The position numbers and the translations under genes are program-made. The notes below the pieces were generated by a model, which was given only the letters and a program-made list of their open reading frames with translations, did no database searches and was not told the DNA's origin. 39,838 bases of DNA from Deltaproteobacteria bacterium (lineage in GTDB: Bacteria > Myxococcota_A > JAADFL01), in contig JAADFL010000113.1 of NCBI GenBank assembly GCA_013152945.1, positions 1-39,838 on the forward strand. The letters are read 5' to 3'. This document shows, piece after piece, positions 19,148 through 28,484 of the stretch; the first letter of the stretch is position 1, and every line of letters begins with the position of its first letter.

Positions 19148-20794
19148 TTAGGATGCGTTATGCGTCACTTCGTACCTTGGAGTTGTATCGGGTGATATCT
19201 TTTTTCCTCTCAGGTCTATCAGCTTGACAATCAGTTCCCTGATGTCAGCTCCTGTCTCGACAGCAGTGCTTCTCGGGATCATGTTATAGCCATCGCCGCC
19301 GGCAAGTAAAAAATCGTTTACAGCAACTTCAAGGTAATCTCCTTCCTTTACGGGTTTTCCCTTGGGTCCGATAATTTCTATCACCCTGCTGCCCACGGGT
19401 TGGGCAGGGTCTACCGTCACCTTGATCCCGGATATCTCGAGGTTTCCGAAATCGCCCGTAAGCGCATGCTCCAGCATTTGCCTGAGCTGGTCTCCGGACA
19501 ACCTGGCTATGCAAAGCGTATTGTCGAAAGGAAGTGCATCGAAAAGAGTTCCAAAGGTCAACTTGCCTGCAGGAAGATCGGCCCTTATGCCCCCGGAGTT
19601 GAATACTGCTACCTCGATGCTGTCATCGAACAATCTCATTGCATCTGTAACAAGGTTTCCAAGCGGTGAGTTGTACGTGCCTTCCTTCTTGATGGGAGCC
19701 GTGGCCTCACCGATTTCAACTGCCTTCAACTTATCCACTGCCTTGAAATAATGAGCCAGGGATTTGGTTACGTTTTCGTCAGGTTTGACCTTCAAGCCCA
19801 TGTAATTACCATCATGCCAAAACCTTGTAACAGGATGCACAACTGTCTTGGACCTAACGACCCGGCCGTTTTTCTTATTGACCGTAAGATCCACTCTTGC
19901 AAAGCTGTGACCGTACCCCTCCGGCTTTACAACCGGAATATCGTTGATTTCGCCGGAAATGGCCCCCTCGGTGTGCCCGCCTATGATAAGATCAACCTCT
20001 GACGGATCGAGGGACCTTGCAAGATCTGCAATTTCACCGACAAACTCACCTGCTTCATGGTCGAACCTGCCGCCGAGATGGGCCAACAGGATAACCACGG
20101 TCGCGCCTTTTTTTCGAACCTCTGGTAACAATTCGGCCAGCACTTCGGAGTTATGCTTGTACATCAACCCTTTCAAATTGTATGGCATGGTAATCTTGGG
20201 CAAATCTGAAGTAATGAGACCAATCAAGGCGATCTTGACGCCCTTTCGCTCTATTATCGTGTATGGAGCCATGCCCTCCGGTGCGAACCGCTTACCCGTG
20301 GTTGCATCAAATATATTGGCTGCAAGCAATGGAAACTTGGCCTGCTTGGCACGTTCCTTGAGCGCGCCCCTTGGATCTCCCTTGCCGTCCATAACCCGGT
20401 TGAGCGGACCCACAGGACCATAATCAAACTCATGATTGCCGATAGCCATTGCATCGAAACCAAGCATGTTGTAAAAATCTATTATCACAGCCCCTTCGGT
20501 ATGGCTGGATACCAAGGGTCCTGTAAATGCATCGCCCGTATCCACGGCTATCACTCCGCCCGGATTAACCTTGCGCAGGGTTTCCAGGTAACCTGCTATC
20601 CAGGCTGCGCCTCCTACTTTCCTGCCATCCAGCTCACCCGGGGTTAATTGACCATGAAAGTCATCGATGGCGAAGACGCTTAGTACATCTTCATCATCCC
20701 CTCCATTCCCGGCACCGGACAAGAATGCACAACCAGGCACAACGATCATTGTTACGGCAAACAACACCAATGCCCTTGAGAGAGCCTTGTTCAT
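19148..20794 (-). CDS. 5'-nucleotidase / UshA-family metallophosphatase lipoprotein
   Basis: 548 residues from ATG 20794, which has AAGGAGG about 6 nt upstream; ATG 20800 abuts that site. A lipobox VVPGC places Cys22 as the lipid anchor. The calcineurin-like domain has DDFHG (D45, H47), DTGD (85-88), GNHEFD (N120, H121), LLAHLGG and GGHTE. The C-terminal 5'-nucleotidase domain starts at YNSPLGNLVTDAMR and contains FNSGGIRADLPAG. Such enzymes hydrolyse nucleotides, nucleotide sugars or cyclic nucleotides outside the cytoplasm to salvage nucleosides and phosphate. All core metal ligands are visible. It is 11 nt downstream of the kinase gene, whose stop codon overlaps its ribosome site, so the two form an operon. 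The exact substrate is open. Confidence 0.93.
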   Translation of the reverse strand: MNKALSRALVLFAVTMIVVPGCAFLSGAGNGGDDEDVLSVFAIDDFHGQLTPGELDGRKVGGAAWIAGYLETLRKVNPGGVIAVDTGDAFTGPLVSSHTEGAVIIDFYNMLGFDAMAIGNHEFDYGPVGPLNRVMDGKGDPRGALKERAKQAKFPLLAANIFDATTGKRFAPEGMAPYTIIERKGVKIALIGLITSDLPKITMPYNLKGLMYKHNSEVLAELLPEVRKKGATVVILLAHLGGRFDHEAGEFVGEIADLARSLDPSEVDLIIGGHTEGAISGEINDIPVVKPEGYGHSFARVDLTVNKKNGRVVRSKTVVHPVTRFWHDGNYMGLKVKPDENVTKSLAHYFKAVDKLKAVEIGEATAPIKKEGTYNSPLGNLVTDAMRLFDDSIEVAVFNSGGIRADLPAGKLTFGTLFDALPFDNTLCIARLSGDQLRQMLEHALTGDFGNLEISGIKVTVDPAQPVGSRVIEIIGPKGKPVKEGDYLEVAVNDFLLAGGDGYNMIPRSTAVETGADIRELIVKLIDLRGKKISPDTTPRYEVTHNAS

Positions 20795-20805
20795 AGTCAT
20801 CCTCC

Positions 20806-22824
20806 TTATTCCAAGTCCTCATCTTTTTTTTGTTTTGGCTTCATATTCGATTTCCGCTCGTTCTTTTCTTGTGCATTTTCTTTTCGATTATCATCTTTTC
20901 CAAGATTTTCGCCATCCTTTGCAGCCTGAATCTTTGGGGCAGGTTTTTCTTTTTTCTTTTCCTCTTTGAGGGAATCCTTTTTCTTTTCCCGTGCCACTGC
21001 CTTCTCTTCGGCATTCCTTGCCGTAGTCATTCCGCCAGCATCGACTTTCCTGTCCTTGCCGGTCCATCCTTCCTTGGATATGGGGCTTGTTACCGTTTCG
21101 ATACTTATCACCGGCTTCCCGGCATTTTTTAATAGAGAACTCTCGATGTCCGGCTCTTCTTTTTCTCCCTTCCTCAAAATTCGGTTGCCACGTATTTCAG
21201 GTTCATGGTTGCTCGTTGATTTCCAGATGTCCATTTTCTTGCCAGGCTCCAATTTCGCCAAATTAGCATGAAGCAGAACCGGCTCGCCTTCAATGCATTC
21301 TCTCTTTGCATTCAACTTCACTGTGGCAGGTTCATGACCCGACAGCCAGAAATTGAAAGTCCTGCCCATGCCCCTTTGGAACTTTCTTGTCAACGTCAAC
21401 GGCGTCTTGCCCAACAATCTGCCTTTCTCGTATACCTCTGCATCGGACGGCGTAGATGTCATCACAATGGTACAGGCTTTTCCCTTTCTGGATATGACGG
21501 AAGGTTGCACAGAGTCCCCGGCCCCGGTCAAAACTCTGAAAGAGCCACTTGCCCGGCTGTTCTTCCCGGTTTGTTTTCCAACAGTTGCTGATAGATCTTT
21601 ACCGCTGCTTGCGATCCCGGCCTTGTTCGGATCCATTCCATGCTCACCCCGCATCATTTCGGCATGGGCCGCGGAATGAGGGTAAGCGTTTTCGAAACGG
21701 GTGTGAAAGGACATGATTTCACTTCCGTTCCCACCGAATATCAAGTATCCGGCAATGCCGAAAGACGCCACCAATAATATCAAGGCAAGAAACATGAGGG
21801 CCCCAAGCCACCTGCCGCCTCCGGCATCTATCATGGTCCTGGAGATCCTCCCCATGTGTCCGGCAACAAGGATTCTCTCCACTTCTTCAAGTGCATCCAG
21901 TAATTCGTCCATGTCCCGAAACCTGTCGAGGGGATGTTTCTCCAGGCATTTCGCCACCAATGCCGTCAATTCCTTCGGAACTTTCAGGTCCTTCCTGACA
22001 TCGGTAATCTTGGGAGCTTTTTTCTTCAGGTGGGAATCAATTATATCTATTGCCGGAGTATCTCTTTTCCTGCCGAAAGGCACGGTGCCGGTAAGAGCTA
22101 AAAAAGCTATTATACCCAGTGAATACACATCTGAGCCGGGGCCGATATCCTTGTTCCTGGCTTGCTCGGGACTCATGTACCTGGGCGAACCCATTACCAG
22201 GTTCGGGTTGGTGAGTTCCTCGTCATGACGGCCCGGCTCGGGCCTGAAGACCTTCACCAGGCCAAAATCAAGAACAGTAACCCAGTCAGGGTCATCCTCG
22301 AACTGTGTGACCATGATATTTTCAGGTTTCAAATCCCGGTGGACAACCCCCCTGTTATGAGCCTCTCTCAAGCTGCGCGCAATCTTGGACACGATACGTA
22401 CAGCCCTCAATGGATCAAGCCTTCCCCGTTCGCGCACCAGTGCGGCCAGAGTTTTACCTTCCACAAGTTCCATGACTATGTAGAACAAACCTCTTTTCGT
22501 TCTTCCGAAATCATGGATTGTAACGGTGTTGGGATGTTTCAATGCAGCGGCTTCACTGGCCTCGAGATAGAACCTTTTTTCAAAGTTGGGATCCAGCTTT
22601 CCAGCATAGGAGGGCGAAAGGATTTTCACAGCCACCACCCTGTGGAGGGGTTCCTGTGTTGCGCGGTATATTTTACCCATTGCGCCCACGGCTAACCTGG
22701 CGCCAATCCTGTATTTACCGCCCAGCAATACGCCTACAAGGGGATCTTTTCCCCCGTCGTCATTGGGAAGCGGTGGCGGCTTACCCAGAACAGGCGGTTT
22801 CTCTCTTTCTTTTTGTCTCTGCAT
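20806..22824 (-). CDS. Membrane Ser/Thr protein kinase with extracytoplasmic PEGA-like domain
   Basis: 672 residues from ATG 22824. The kinase domain (about 37-325) has a glycine loop, VAVK lysine K67, HRDLKPEN (D164, N169), DFG (D186) and an SPEQ in place of APE, so it looks active. One transmembrane helix spans about 339-363. A PEGA-like segment follows (about 451-515, with STPSDAEVYEKGRLLGKTPL), then a very Lys/Glu-rich tail from about 580. The likely role is sensing outside the cytoplasmic membrane and phosphorylating cytoplasmic targets; none is identified. The open frame extends to TTG 22875, but a strong promoter overlaps that stretch, which makes ATG 22824 the better start even though its GAGG is only 2 nt away. 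It is first in an operon with the nucleotidase. Confidence 0.93.
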   Translation of the reverse strand: MQRQKEREKPPVLGKPPPLPNDDGGKDPLVGVLLGGKYRIGARLAVGAMGKIYRATQEPLHRVVAVKILSPSYAGKLDPNFEKRFYLEASEAAALKHPNTVTIHDFGRTKRGLFYIVMELVEGKTLAALVRERGRLDPLRAVRIVSKIARSLREAHNRGVVHRDLKPENIMVTQFEDDPDWVTVLDFGLVKVFRPEPGRHDEELTNPNLVMGSPRYMSPEQARNKDIGPGSDVYSLGIIAFLALTGTVPFGRKRDTPAIDIIDSHLKKKAPKITDVRKDLKVPKELTALVAKCLEKHPLDRFRDMDELLDALEEVERILVAGHMGRISRTMIDAGGGRWLGALMFLALILLVASFGIAGYLIFGGNGSEIMSFHTRFENAYPHSAAHAEMMRGEHGMDPNKAGIASSGKDLSATVGKQTGKNSRASGSFRVLTGAGDSVQPSVISRKGKACTIVMTSTPSDAEVYEKGRLLGKTPLTLTRKFQRGMGRTFNFWLSGHEPATVKLNAKRECIEGEPVLLHANLAKLEPGKKMDIWKSTSNHEPEIRGNRILRKGEKEEPDIESSLLKNAGKPVISIETVTSPISKEGWTGKDRKVDAGGMTTARNAEEKAVAREKKKDSLKEEKKKEKPAPKIQAAKDGENLGKDDNRKENAQEKNERKSNMKPKQKKDEDLE

Positions 22825-22853
22825 TTCCTCGCCCACATTACGAATCAGAGCGC

Positions 22854-22883
22854 ATAGTATCCTTTGCAATTCCAAGCTGTCAA
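22854..22883 (-). promoter_or_regulatory. Candidate promoter of the kinase-nucleotidase operon
   Basis: On the minus strand a perfect TTGACA (22883-22878) is followed after 18 nt by TACTAT (22859-22854). Transcription would start near 22847, about 23 nt before ATG 22824. The promoter lies 75 nt beyond the end of the XdhC gene, so the kinase operon can be expressed independently of it. Confidence 0.5.
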
Positions 22884-22957
22884 ACCAATATCAAGATGTT
22901 CGACAACCAGGGCTACGGCCAGCGGCACAGGATAATCCCGGGGCTAACAATATTTTT

Positions 22958-23770
22958 TCAACCAGGGTGGGAAGAACCGGTTGTCCTGCTCATCGGCCTG
23001 ACATCATCCCTGCCGTTCTGAAATGCGACTATCTCCGCCATTATGGACAAAGCGATTTCTGCAGGAGTGCGCCCACCCAGGTCCAAGCCTATAGGAGACC
23101 TGATGCGTGCAATCAGTTCTTCATCTGTTCCCCGCTCCCTGAGCTTATCCAGGGCTGTCTTCACCTTTTTCCTGCTTCCCACCATTCCAAGGTACGCAGG
23201 GTTTTTCCCGATACAGGCCTCGAGTACTGTCTGGTCATAGTCATGACCCCTGGTGACTATCACGACCAGGTCTTTTTCACCCGGCTGCAATATTTCTATG
23301 GCTTCATCGAAAGGCTTGACCAGAAGCCGGACCGGCTCTTTGAACCTCTCCCGGGTGGCCCATTCCATGCGATCGTCCACGACCGTTATCCTGAAGCCCA
23401 GCCTTGAAGCAAAGGAAGCTATTTCAAGTCCAAGATGCCCAGCTCCAAATATCAGGAGCCTTGCCTGCACGTTCACGGGTTCCAGGAAAACCATTGCGGA
23501 ACCGCCGCAACCCATGTCAATGCCGGAAAGAACAAGGTTGACGAGCTTTGGGTTGCCTTGTTCCTCCATGAGCTTTCCGGCTTCCCGTATGGTGGATGCT
23601 TCCAAGGTACCCCCGCCGATGGTTCCTACAATGCCGCCATCCGCATTTACCAGCATCTTTGCTCCTGCTTCCCTTGGGGCGGATCCTTTTACCTCGACAA
23701 CCGTGGCCAAAACAGCCTGCTTCCCGTGCTCGAAACAATCCAGTACAGCCTTCAATACATCCAAACTCAT
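22958..23770 (-). CDS. XdhC/CoxI-family protein
   Basis: 270 residues with the two usual parts. The N-terminal XdhC/CoxI segment includes VVEVKGSAPREAGAKM and GTIGGGTLE. The C-terminal Rossmann domain has FGAGHLG and the family signature SPIGLDLGGRTPAEIA. XdhC proteins bind molybdenum cofactor and help sulfurate or insert it into xanthine-dehydrogenase-type hydroxylases. No hydroxylase or dehydrogenase subunit lies in this window, so it is an orphan copy here. GGAGGG is 7 nt before the ATG. mobAB sit 15 kb away. It could serve a selenium-dependent or xanthine dehydrogenase encoded elsewhere. Confidence 0.9.
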   Translation of the reverse strand: MSLDVLKAVLDCFEHGKQAVLATVVEVKGSAPREAGAKMLVNADGGIVGTIGGGTLEASTIREAGKLMEEQGNPKLVNLVLSGIDMGCGGSAMVFLEPVNVQARLLIFGAGHLGLEIASFASRLGFRITVVDDRMEWATRERFKEPVRLLVKPFDEAIEILQPGEKDLVVIVTRGHDYDQTVLEACIGKNPAYLGMVGSRKKVKTALDKLRERGTDEELIARIRSPIGLDLGGRTPAEIALSIMAEIVAFQNGRDDVRPMSRTTGSSHPG

Positions 23771-23934
23771 CAGGCGACCCTCCGTTTAAACCCTTCTTTA
23801 AGCAGCACCTGCTCAAGTCAATATCAGGCAAAAAAACAATAATACCGGAATTGTAAAAAGTCGAGAAAGACTTTATCGCACCGGCTTTATTGCACTTGAG
23901 TTTCCTGTTGATCGAAGATAACCTGTTCGAGACA

Positions 23935-23951
23935 TTTGAACATGTTTCAAA
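23935..23951. promoter_or_regulatory. Possible operator: inverted repeat TTTGAA-N5-TTCAAA
   Basis: A 6-bp perfect inverted repeat lies in the 253-bp divergent region between XdhC and the outer-membrane protein, 73 nt before the latter's ATG. Its size is like that of a small dimeric-regulator site, but no regulator gene is adjacent. No clear promoter was seen in the rest of this gap. Confidence 0.25.
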
Positions 23952-24023
23952 TTCCGGGCCGGCGGCATAGAAATGTAAGGGCTGTTCGAAACCGGGGATG
24001 ATCGAGATGCAAAGGTGCTCTCA

Positions 24024-25394
24024 ATGAAGTGTTCGTATTGCAGTAACTTCAGAACGAAACCAATCCTCATGGCAGCGATATTCTTTTTTCTCCTGCCGGT
24101 TTCCTTGTTCCGGTTTTCAGCTTTTGCATGGGCAAGAGCAAGAGTGGAGGTCAGATCCAACAACCGTATTCTGACCGTGAACCAGGACGGCACGAGTACC
24201 GAGTGCCTGCTTGCAGGCAAAAATAAGCCTGTCAGGTTGCGAATAAACGGCCCGGGGTACCTTGTGCTCTGGCCTTGGCCCGTTGTTCGAAAAGTCAGCA
24301 AGAAGATCAAGATCGATGTTTTCGAGGACAATGTACCCATAAGGACTATCGTCCTGGGCCGGTCCGGGCCAAGGGGAAGGTTCGAAGAAACAAGGAATAT
24401 CAGGCCCGGCAGTTCCAAGGAATTAGGGCTCAAGGTTAAAAAAGGCGTTCACAGCTTCATGTTCCGCGTGCTCGGCTCCGGCTCATCCACGTGCATTGGC
24501 TTCTCCTTCAGGTTGAGAAGCGGAAAGCCCGTGACTCGGGCCGGGTCCGGGCAAGGCGCGCTTGAACATCATCCCGGTGAACTTCCGGCAGTGCCGTTGG
24601 TCCCGGTCGCCCCCCTGGCTTCTATCAAACAGCCCACGGAAAATGAGAAGGAAGATGAGAAAAAGGCATTAGAGGAACAACAGGAACCGCCGGAAAGGCC
24701 TCCCACATCCAGGATAAAGGCAAAACTTGCATCCGGTATGCCCGAGTTGCCGGGTGAAGAAGACATGGAGCAGGGAAAAAGCAGGCAAAGAGAGAAAAAA
24801 GAGAGAAAATCGCCAAAAGAAAGAATGAGACCGGGATCCGCACTAGAGTCCAGGCCTGTCGAGCAACCGCCCATAACGAGAAACAGCATAGGAATTACAG
24901 GCTTTGCAGGTCTCGTTGTTCCGTCGGGAATGTCTAATCCGTTTGTCGACCTCGGACTCAAGTTCAGTGTGAACCTCCCTCTCCTCCGAAAGATGTTGGC
25001 CTTGTTTGCAGCCGCCAGGTACAGGTACTTTGGAAACAAGGGAGTAGCCCGTTCTTCCATTCCTACAGAGTACAAGCTTTCCATCCATACCCTTCCTCTT
25101 TACGCCGGGATCGAGGCAAACGTGCCTACAGGCACACCCATAATGGTGCATGTTTCGGCAGGCATGGGCTATTTCCTGGCCTGGGCCGAATCACGTGCCC
25201 GCGGCAGCAAGGTCTCGGGCTCGGGAGGGGGGCTCGGATATGTCCTGGCTCTGGGTGCGTCCCTTCCCCTTGGAACCGGCAGGGCCGGCCTGTTCGTTGA
25301 TTTCTCCGGCGCAAAGGCTGACGCTGAGCCGGTATGCAGGAACTGCGACGTGGGGGGACTTTCGATCTTGCTGAACTACAGGATCGGAATGTAG
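24024..25394 (+). CDS. Exported protein with C-terminal outer-membrane beta-barrel-like domain
   Basis: 456 residues from ATG 24024 (AAAGG 8 nt upstream). A signal peptide ends near AFAWARA. Residues of about 38-160 form a soluble beta-rich domain with two Cys. A long Pro/Lys/Glu-rich linker runs from about 165 to 280. The last 170 residues alternate short beta-strands (SIGITGFAGLVVPSG, LGLKFSVNLPLL) and end in NYRIGM, typical of small OmpA- or OmpW-like barrels. The architecture suggests a barrel anchored in the outer membrane with a periplasmic domain. I recognise no specific family. It is divergent from XdhC and convergent with the lipoprotein gene, whose end is only 29 nt away. Confidence 0.72.
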   Translation: MKCSYCSNFRTKPILMAAIFFFLLPVSLFRFSAFAWARARVEVRSNNRILTVNQDGTSTECLLAGKNKPVRLRINGPGYLVLWPWPVVRKVSKKIKIDVFEDNVPIRTIVLGRSGPRGRFEETRNIRPGSSKELGLKVKKGVHSFMFRVLGSGSSTCIGFSFRLRSGKPVTRAGSGQGALEHHPGELPAVPLVPVAPLASIKQPTENEKEDEKKALEEQQEPPERPPTSRIKAKLASGMPELPGEEDMEQGKSRQREKKERKSPKERMRPGSALESRPVEQPPITRNSIGITGFAGLVVPSGMSNPFVDLGLKFSVNLPLLRKMLALFAAARYRYFGNKGVARSSIPTEYKLSIHTLPLYAGIEANVPTGTPIMVHVSAGMGYFLAWAESRARGSKVSGSGGGLGYVLALGASLPLGTGRAGLFVDFSGAKADAEPVCRNCDVGGLSILLNYRIGM

Positions 25395-25423
25395 ATCAAA
25401 ATTGAGTAAAAGGGGACTTTGGG

Positions 25424-26758
25424 TCAGGGAAACACAAAGGCTCCGAGGCCGAACGATCCGATACGCCACCAGAGGTGGGGAGCCTGCATCTCGCCCCCGG
25501 CCTGCCCGGGCCTGGCCTTTGAATCGAGCCTGAAGCGAACCTGCTTCACCTGCTTGCCGTCCAGTGAGAGGACACATGAAATATCAGCCGGCAGCGATAT
25601 ACCGCCAGGCGCCTCCAAGACCTTGCCGACTTTTTTATGCGAAAGCACCAGCGGTAAAGGGATTGCATACTCCCTTATCCCGGTCCCGAACGAAAACGGC
25701 GCGGATGAACCGATAATGGGCTGCTTTAAAGATTCGCCGCCCAGTCTGCACCTTGCAGTCACCTGCCCGGCCTTTTTCCTGTCAAAGAAAATCAACCACG
25801 GTCTTTCTTTATCCGGAAATTTCATGTCAAGCGGCTCTGGTTGGTATGCAAGCCATACACGGCTCATCCTTTCCTTGCATGAAAGGCTGATCAGCCCCAT
25901 GTCCGTGGCAACCCCGGTCTGTCCGTCAAGGAGCATAAGCCTGGCCCTGGATAAAGGTTTGCGGGCCGGATCGAACCGGCAAACAGCCCGTGCGAGTCTG
26001 TTCAGCTTTGAGATGCCGACCGGGCAGCGTGTCATTTCTGCGCCGCTGTCTTCCGCCTTGACAATGATATAGTCATCTTCCTCCAGGTCGCCTTTGAGTT
26101 TCAAGAAAAGCCTGGTCACCTTTCCCCTTTCAATGTGTGAGCGGTAGTCCAGGAGCATGGGCCCGTCCTTTTCGAAGTCCCTTTTTGCACACGGAATATA
26201 TTTGCTTTCAGGCCAAAAACCAAAAGGATCACGCATCACCCTGGGCAAGGACTTGATTTTCGCGGCAGTCCTGCCGGGCTTCCCCTTGCCGTTGTTTTTT
26301 GCCCCTCCTCCCAGTATTTCAACCAGTTTCATTACCAGCACCGACTTGTCCCTGTCCGGCAAGCCGCCCTTGTCCAATTGATCGAGTATGGCGTACACCG
26401 CGGTAAAGGTCCTGTCCATTTCCTCTCTTCTCTGCGTGAACTCGTCCGATCTTACCCTGCACGAGTTGAAATCGTGGCACAATGCAAGGGTCTGCTGCAT
26501 GAGGAGCTGCAACAATTCACTCGGGTCCCTAAGCTTGTCCTTGCCCATCTCTCCTGAAAGGGACATGCCCTTGAAAGAGATGGAAAATTTTGCCTTGAGG
26601 CTCTCATACCTGACTCTGTACTGGTCGCAGTCCTGTCTCACGATCTCACCGATGGGATCAGGGCACCTGAACTTCTCGTATGCCGGGCAGCCCAAAAAGG
26701 CCGAAAAACACAAAGCAGCGGCAGCAAGAACCAAAGCAGCGGCGATCACCGGCCTCAT
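25424..26758 (-). CDS. Predicted lipoprotein, paralogue of its upstream neighbour
   Basis: 444 residues. The signal peptide ends in lipobox FLGC (Cys24). The N-terminal region (about 32-130) contains CPDPIGEIVRQDC, LRDPSELLQLL and LALCHDFNSCR. The same pattern occurs in the next gene upstream, so the pair arose by duplication. The four conserved Cys (32, 44, 94, 100) could form two disulfides. The C-terminal half is beta-rich and more divergent. The start ATG overlaps the stop of the upstream gene (ATGA), so translation is coupled. I recognise no family or function. It is last in the minus-strand cluster that starts with the dGTPase. Confidence 0.78.
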   Translation of the reverse strand: MRPVIAAALVLAAAALCFSAFLGCPAYEKFRCPDPIGEIVRQDCDQYRVRYESLKAKFSISFKGMSLSGEMGKDKLRDPSELLQLLMQQTLALCHDFNSCRVRSDEFTQRREEMDRTFTAVYAILDQLDKGGLPDRDKSVLVMKLVEILGGGAKNNGKGKPGRTAAKIKSLPRVMRDPFGFWPESKYIPCAKRDFEKDGPMLLDYRSHIERGKVTRLFLKLKGDLEEDDYIIVKAEDSGAEMTRCPVGISKLNRLARAVCRFDPARKPLSRARLMLLDGQTGVATDMGLISLSCKERMSRVWLAYQPEPLDMKFPDKERPWLIFFDRKKAGQVTARCRLGGESLKQPIIGSSAPFSFGTGIREYAIPLPLVLSHKKVGKVLEAPGGISLPADISCVLSLDGKQVKQVRFRLDSKARPGQAGGEMQAPHLWWRIGSFGLGAFVFP

Positions 26759-28410
26759 CTCGCATCTTCCCCTGCACGCGAAACAGCAGAGCCTGTTTCA
26801 GGGCTCAACGCCCATGGCCCAGCCCTCTTTGCCTCGACCGGGTTCGGTATCATGTCGGTGGTCACCATCCACCATGGATGAACCATGTCGCCGTTATCGC
26901 CGTCCTGCGCAGGAAGCGGCACAAGCGCCCCGTTTTCCTGAACCGTGAAGAACAGGTTCCTTACAGGATATCCATCCGCCTTTACCACGCACTTCCAATC
27001 CCCGGGTCTGCCGGGCCAGGGCTTTTGGCCTTTCGGCGGCGACACACCTTTTGCAAGGCCATGGAAAAAGGGCAATGTGAAATCATAGTGCTGCCATGAG
27101 AGGATCGAACCCGGGTTTACCCGGCTCGAGCCAGGGCCTGTGCGGATATACCTGGGTTCGTCCCTTACCGAGCCCGAGCTGCCCGAGTACCTGCCCGGTC
27201 TTAATGCACTTGTGACAGGGTCGCCGTTTACGTAACACCTGGCCGTCACCTTCGGCCTCTTGTTGCGAAGTTGCAGAGTGACCCTGATATGAGGCTGCTC
27301 GTAGTCAGGCGGCAGGAGGCCCTTGTAAGGGAAAAAATACAGCCATCCGGACCCGGTTTCACTGCCCATGTCGAGCTGGTACGTGTATACCGGTTCGCCC
27401 ACCACTTGCTTTTCCCGGGACCTGAAAACATTGAATTCCATCTCTCCTATCAACACCGGGACCTGGTCCATGGCCTTCTTGTATCGCACTTCCACGTTGA
27501 ACAACGGCTTGTCCAGGACAATTTTTCCCGGCTCGCGGCAGGAAACCCTTACGACTCCCTTCTTGTTTTTCCTCACAGGACATTCCACTTTGTCCTTGCC
27601 GTTGAAAGAGAGCACAACCAGGTCGTCCGCCTCGAACTCCCCCAGCAGGTACACGCCGATCCTGGGCCTGTACCCAACCACCTTGTTGTATCTGTGCCAC
27701 TTGCCTCCGCTCTTGTCAGTGTAGTCTTGGTCCACCTTTTGTAGCACATTTGCAAGGTATGGCTTTCCCCACGGCCAAACGAGTTGCGGGTACCCTGGTT
27801 CCAAAGGCTTTGGTAGAGGTGGAGAAAGAGTAGATCCGAACCAGGGTGTACCGGAACCGATATAGCCTGTATGTTTTTTCTTGGTCCCTGCTTGCTCCAA
27901 TGTCCCGGGTGAGGTCCGCGGCTCGCTGCCGCTGGTTTGTCCGAGTATTTCCACGAGGCGCTGCATGGCGATCCTGCGGTCCGCTTCGGGAAGATCCTTT
28001 CGACCGAGTTGCTCGGCCAGGGCAAAAATGGCCGTAATGGTGCGATCCAGGTTCTCCCTCTTCTTCAAGTACTCGGAAGGCTTAAGGCGGCAGGAATTGA
28101 AATCGTGACACAAGGCCAACATCCTTGCAGAGAGGAGCTGGAGCAACTCACTCGGATCCCTCAATGACTGCTTGCCCACATCCAGGCTGGCCCCAAGTCC
28201 CTTGTACCCTGCCGATATCTTTGTCCTCAGGGAGTCATACTGCACCTTGTACGCCTGGCAATCATCGCGGACTATGGTTCCGATTGGATCGGGGCAGACA
28301 TACTTGCCGTTGCCGCTGCATGACACTATGCCGCCCGGCATCACCGTGACTGCGATTACTAAAAAGAGAACAGGCGCCGACTTCTTGCCTATTGAATCGA
28401 TCCTGGTCAT
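26755..28410 (-). CDS. Predicted lipoprotein, paralogue of its downstream neighbour
   Basis: 551 residues from ATG 28410 (AAGGTG 8 nt upstream); ATG 28428 with GGAGGG at 10 nt is an equally fair start. The leader ends in lipobox IVSC. The N-terminal module repeats CPDPIGTIVRDDC, LRDPSELLQLL and LALCHDFNSCR of the downstream gene. The C-terminal region is longer and beta-rich with few recognisable motifs. It lies 74 nt after the SRAP gene. A perfect -35-like TTGACA reads on the minus strand at the 5' end of this gap (28488-28483), but the -10 is weak. Function unknown; a periplasmic or outer-membrane-attached protein is likely. Confidence 0.78.
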   Translation of the reverse strand: MTRIDSIGKKSAPVLFLVIAVTVMPGGIVSCSGNGKYVCPDPIGTIVRDDCQAYKVQYDSLRTKISAGYKGLGASLDVGKQSLRDPSELLQLLSARMLALCHDFNSCRLKPSEYLKKRENLDRTITAIFALAEQLGRKDLPEADRRIAMQRLVEILGQTSGSEPRTSPGTLEQAGTKKKHTGYIGSGTPWFGSTLSPPLPKPLEPGYPQLVWPWGKPYLANVLQKVDQDYTDKSGGKWHRYNKVVGYRPRIGVYLLGEFEADDLVVLSFNGKDKVECPVRKNKKGVVRVSCREPGKIVLDKPLFNVEVRYKKAMDQVPVLIGEMEFNVFRSREKQVVGEPVYTYQLDMGSETGSGWLYFFPYKGLLPPDYEQPHIRVTLQLRNKRPKVTARCYVNGDPVTSALRPGRYSGSSGSVRDEPRYIRTGPGSSRVNPGSILSWQHYDFTLPFFHGLAKGVSPPKGQKPWPGRPGDWKCVVKADGYPVRNLFFTVQENGALVPLPAQDGDNGDMVHPWWMVTTDMIPNPVEAKRAGPWALSPETGSAVSRAGEDAR

Positions 28411-28484
28411 AATGTTTACACCTTGCATCAAACCGGTTCCCTCCAAGACCGGGTATATGACAGATAACGAATTCAACGGTTTTG

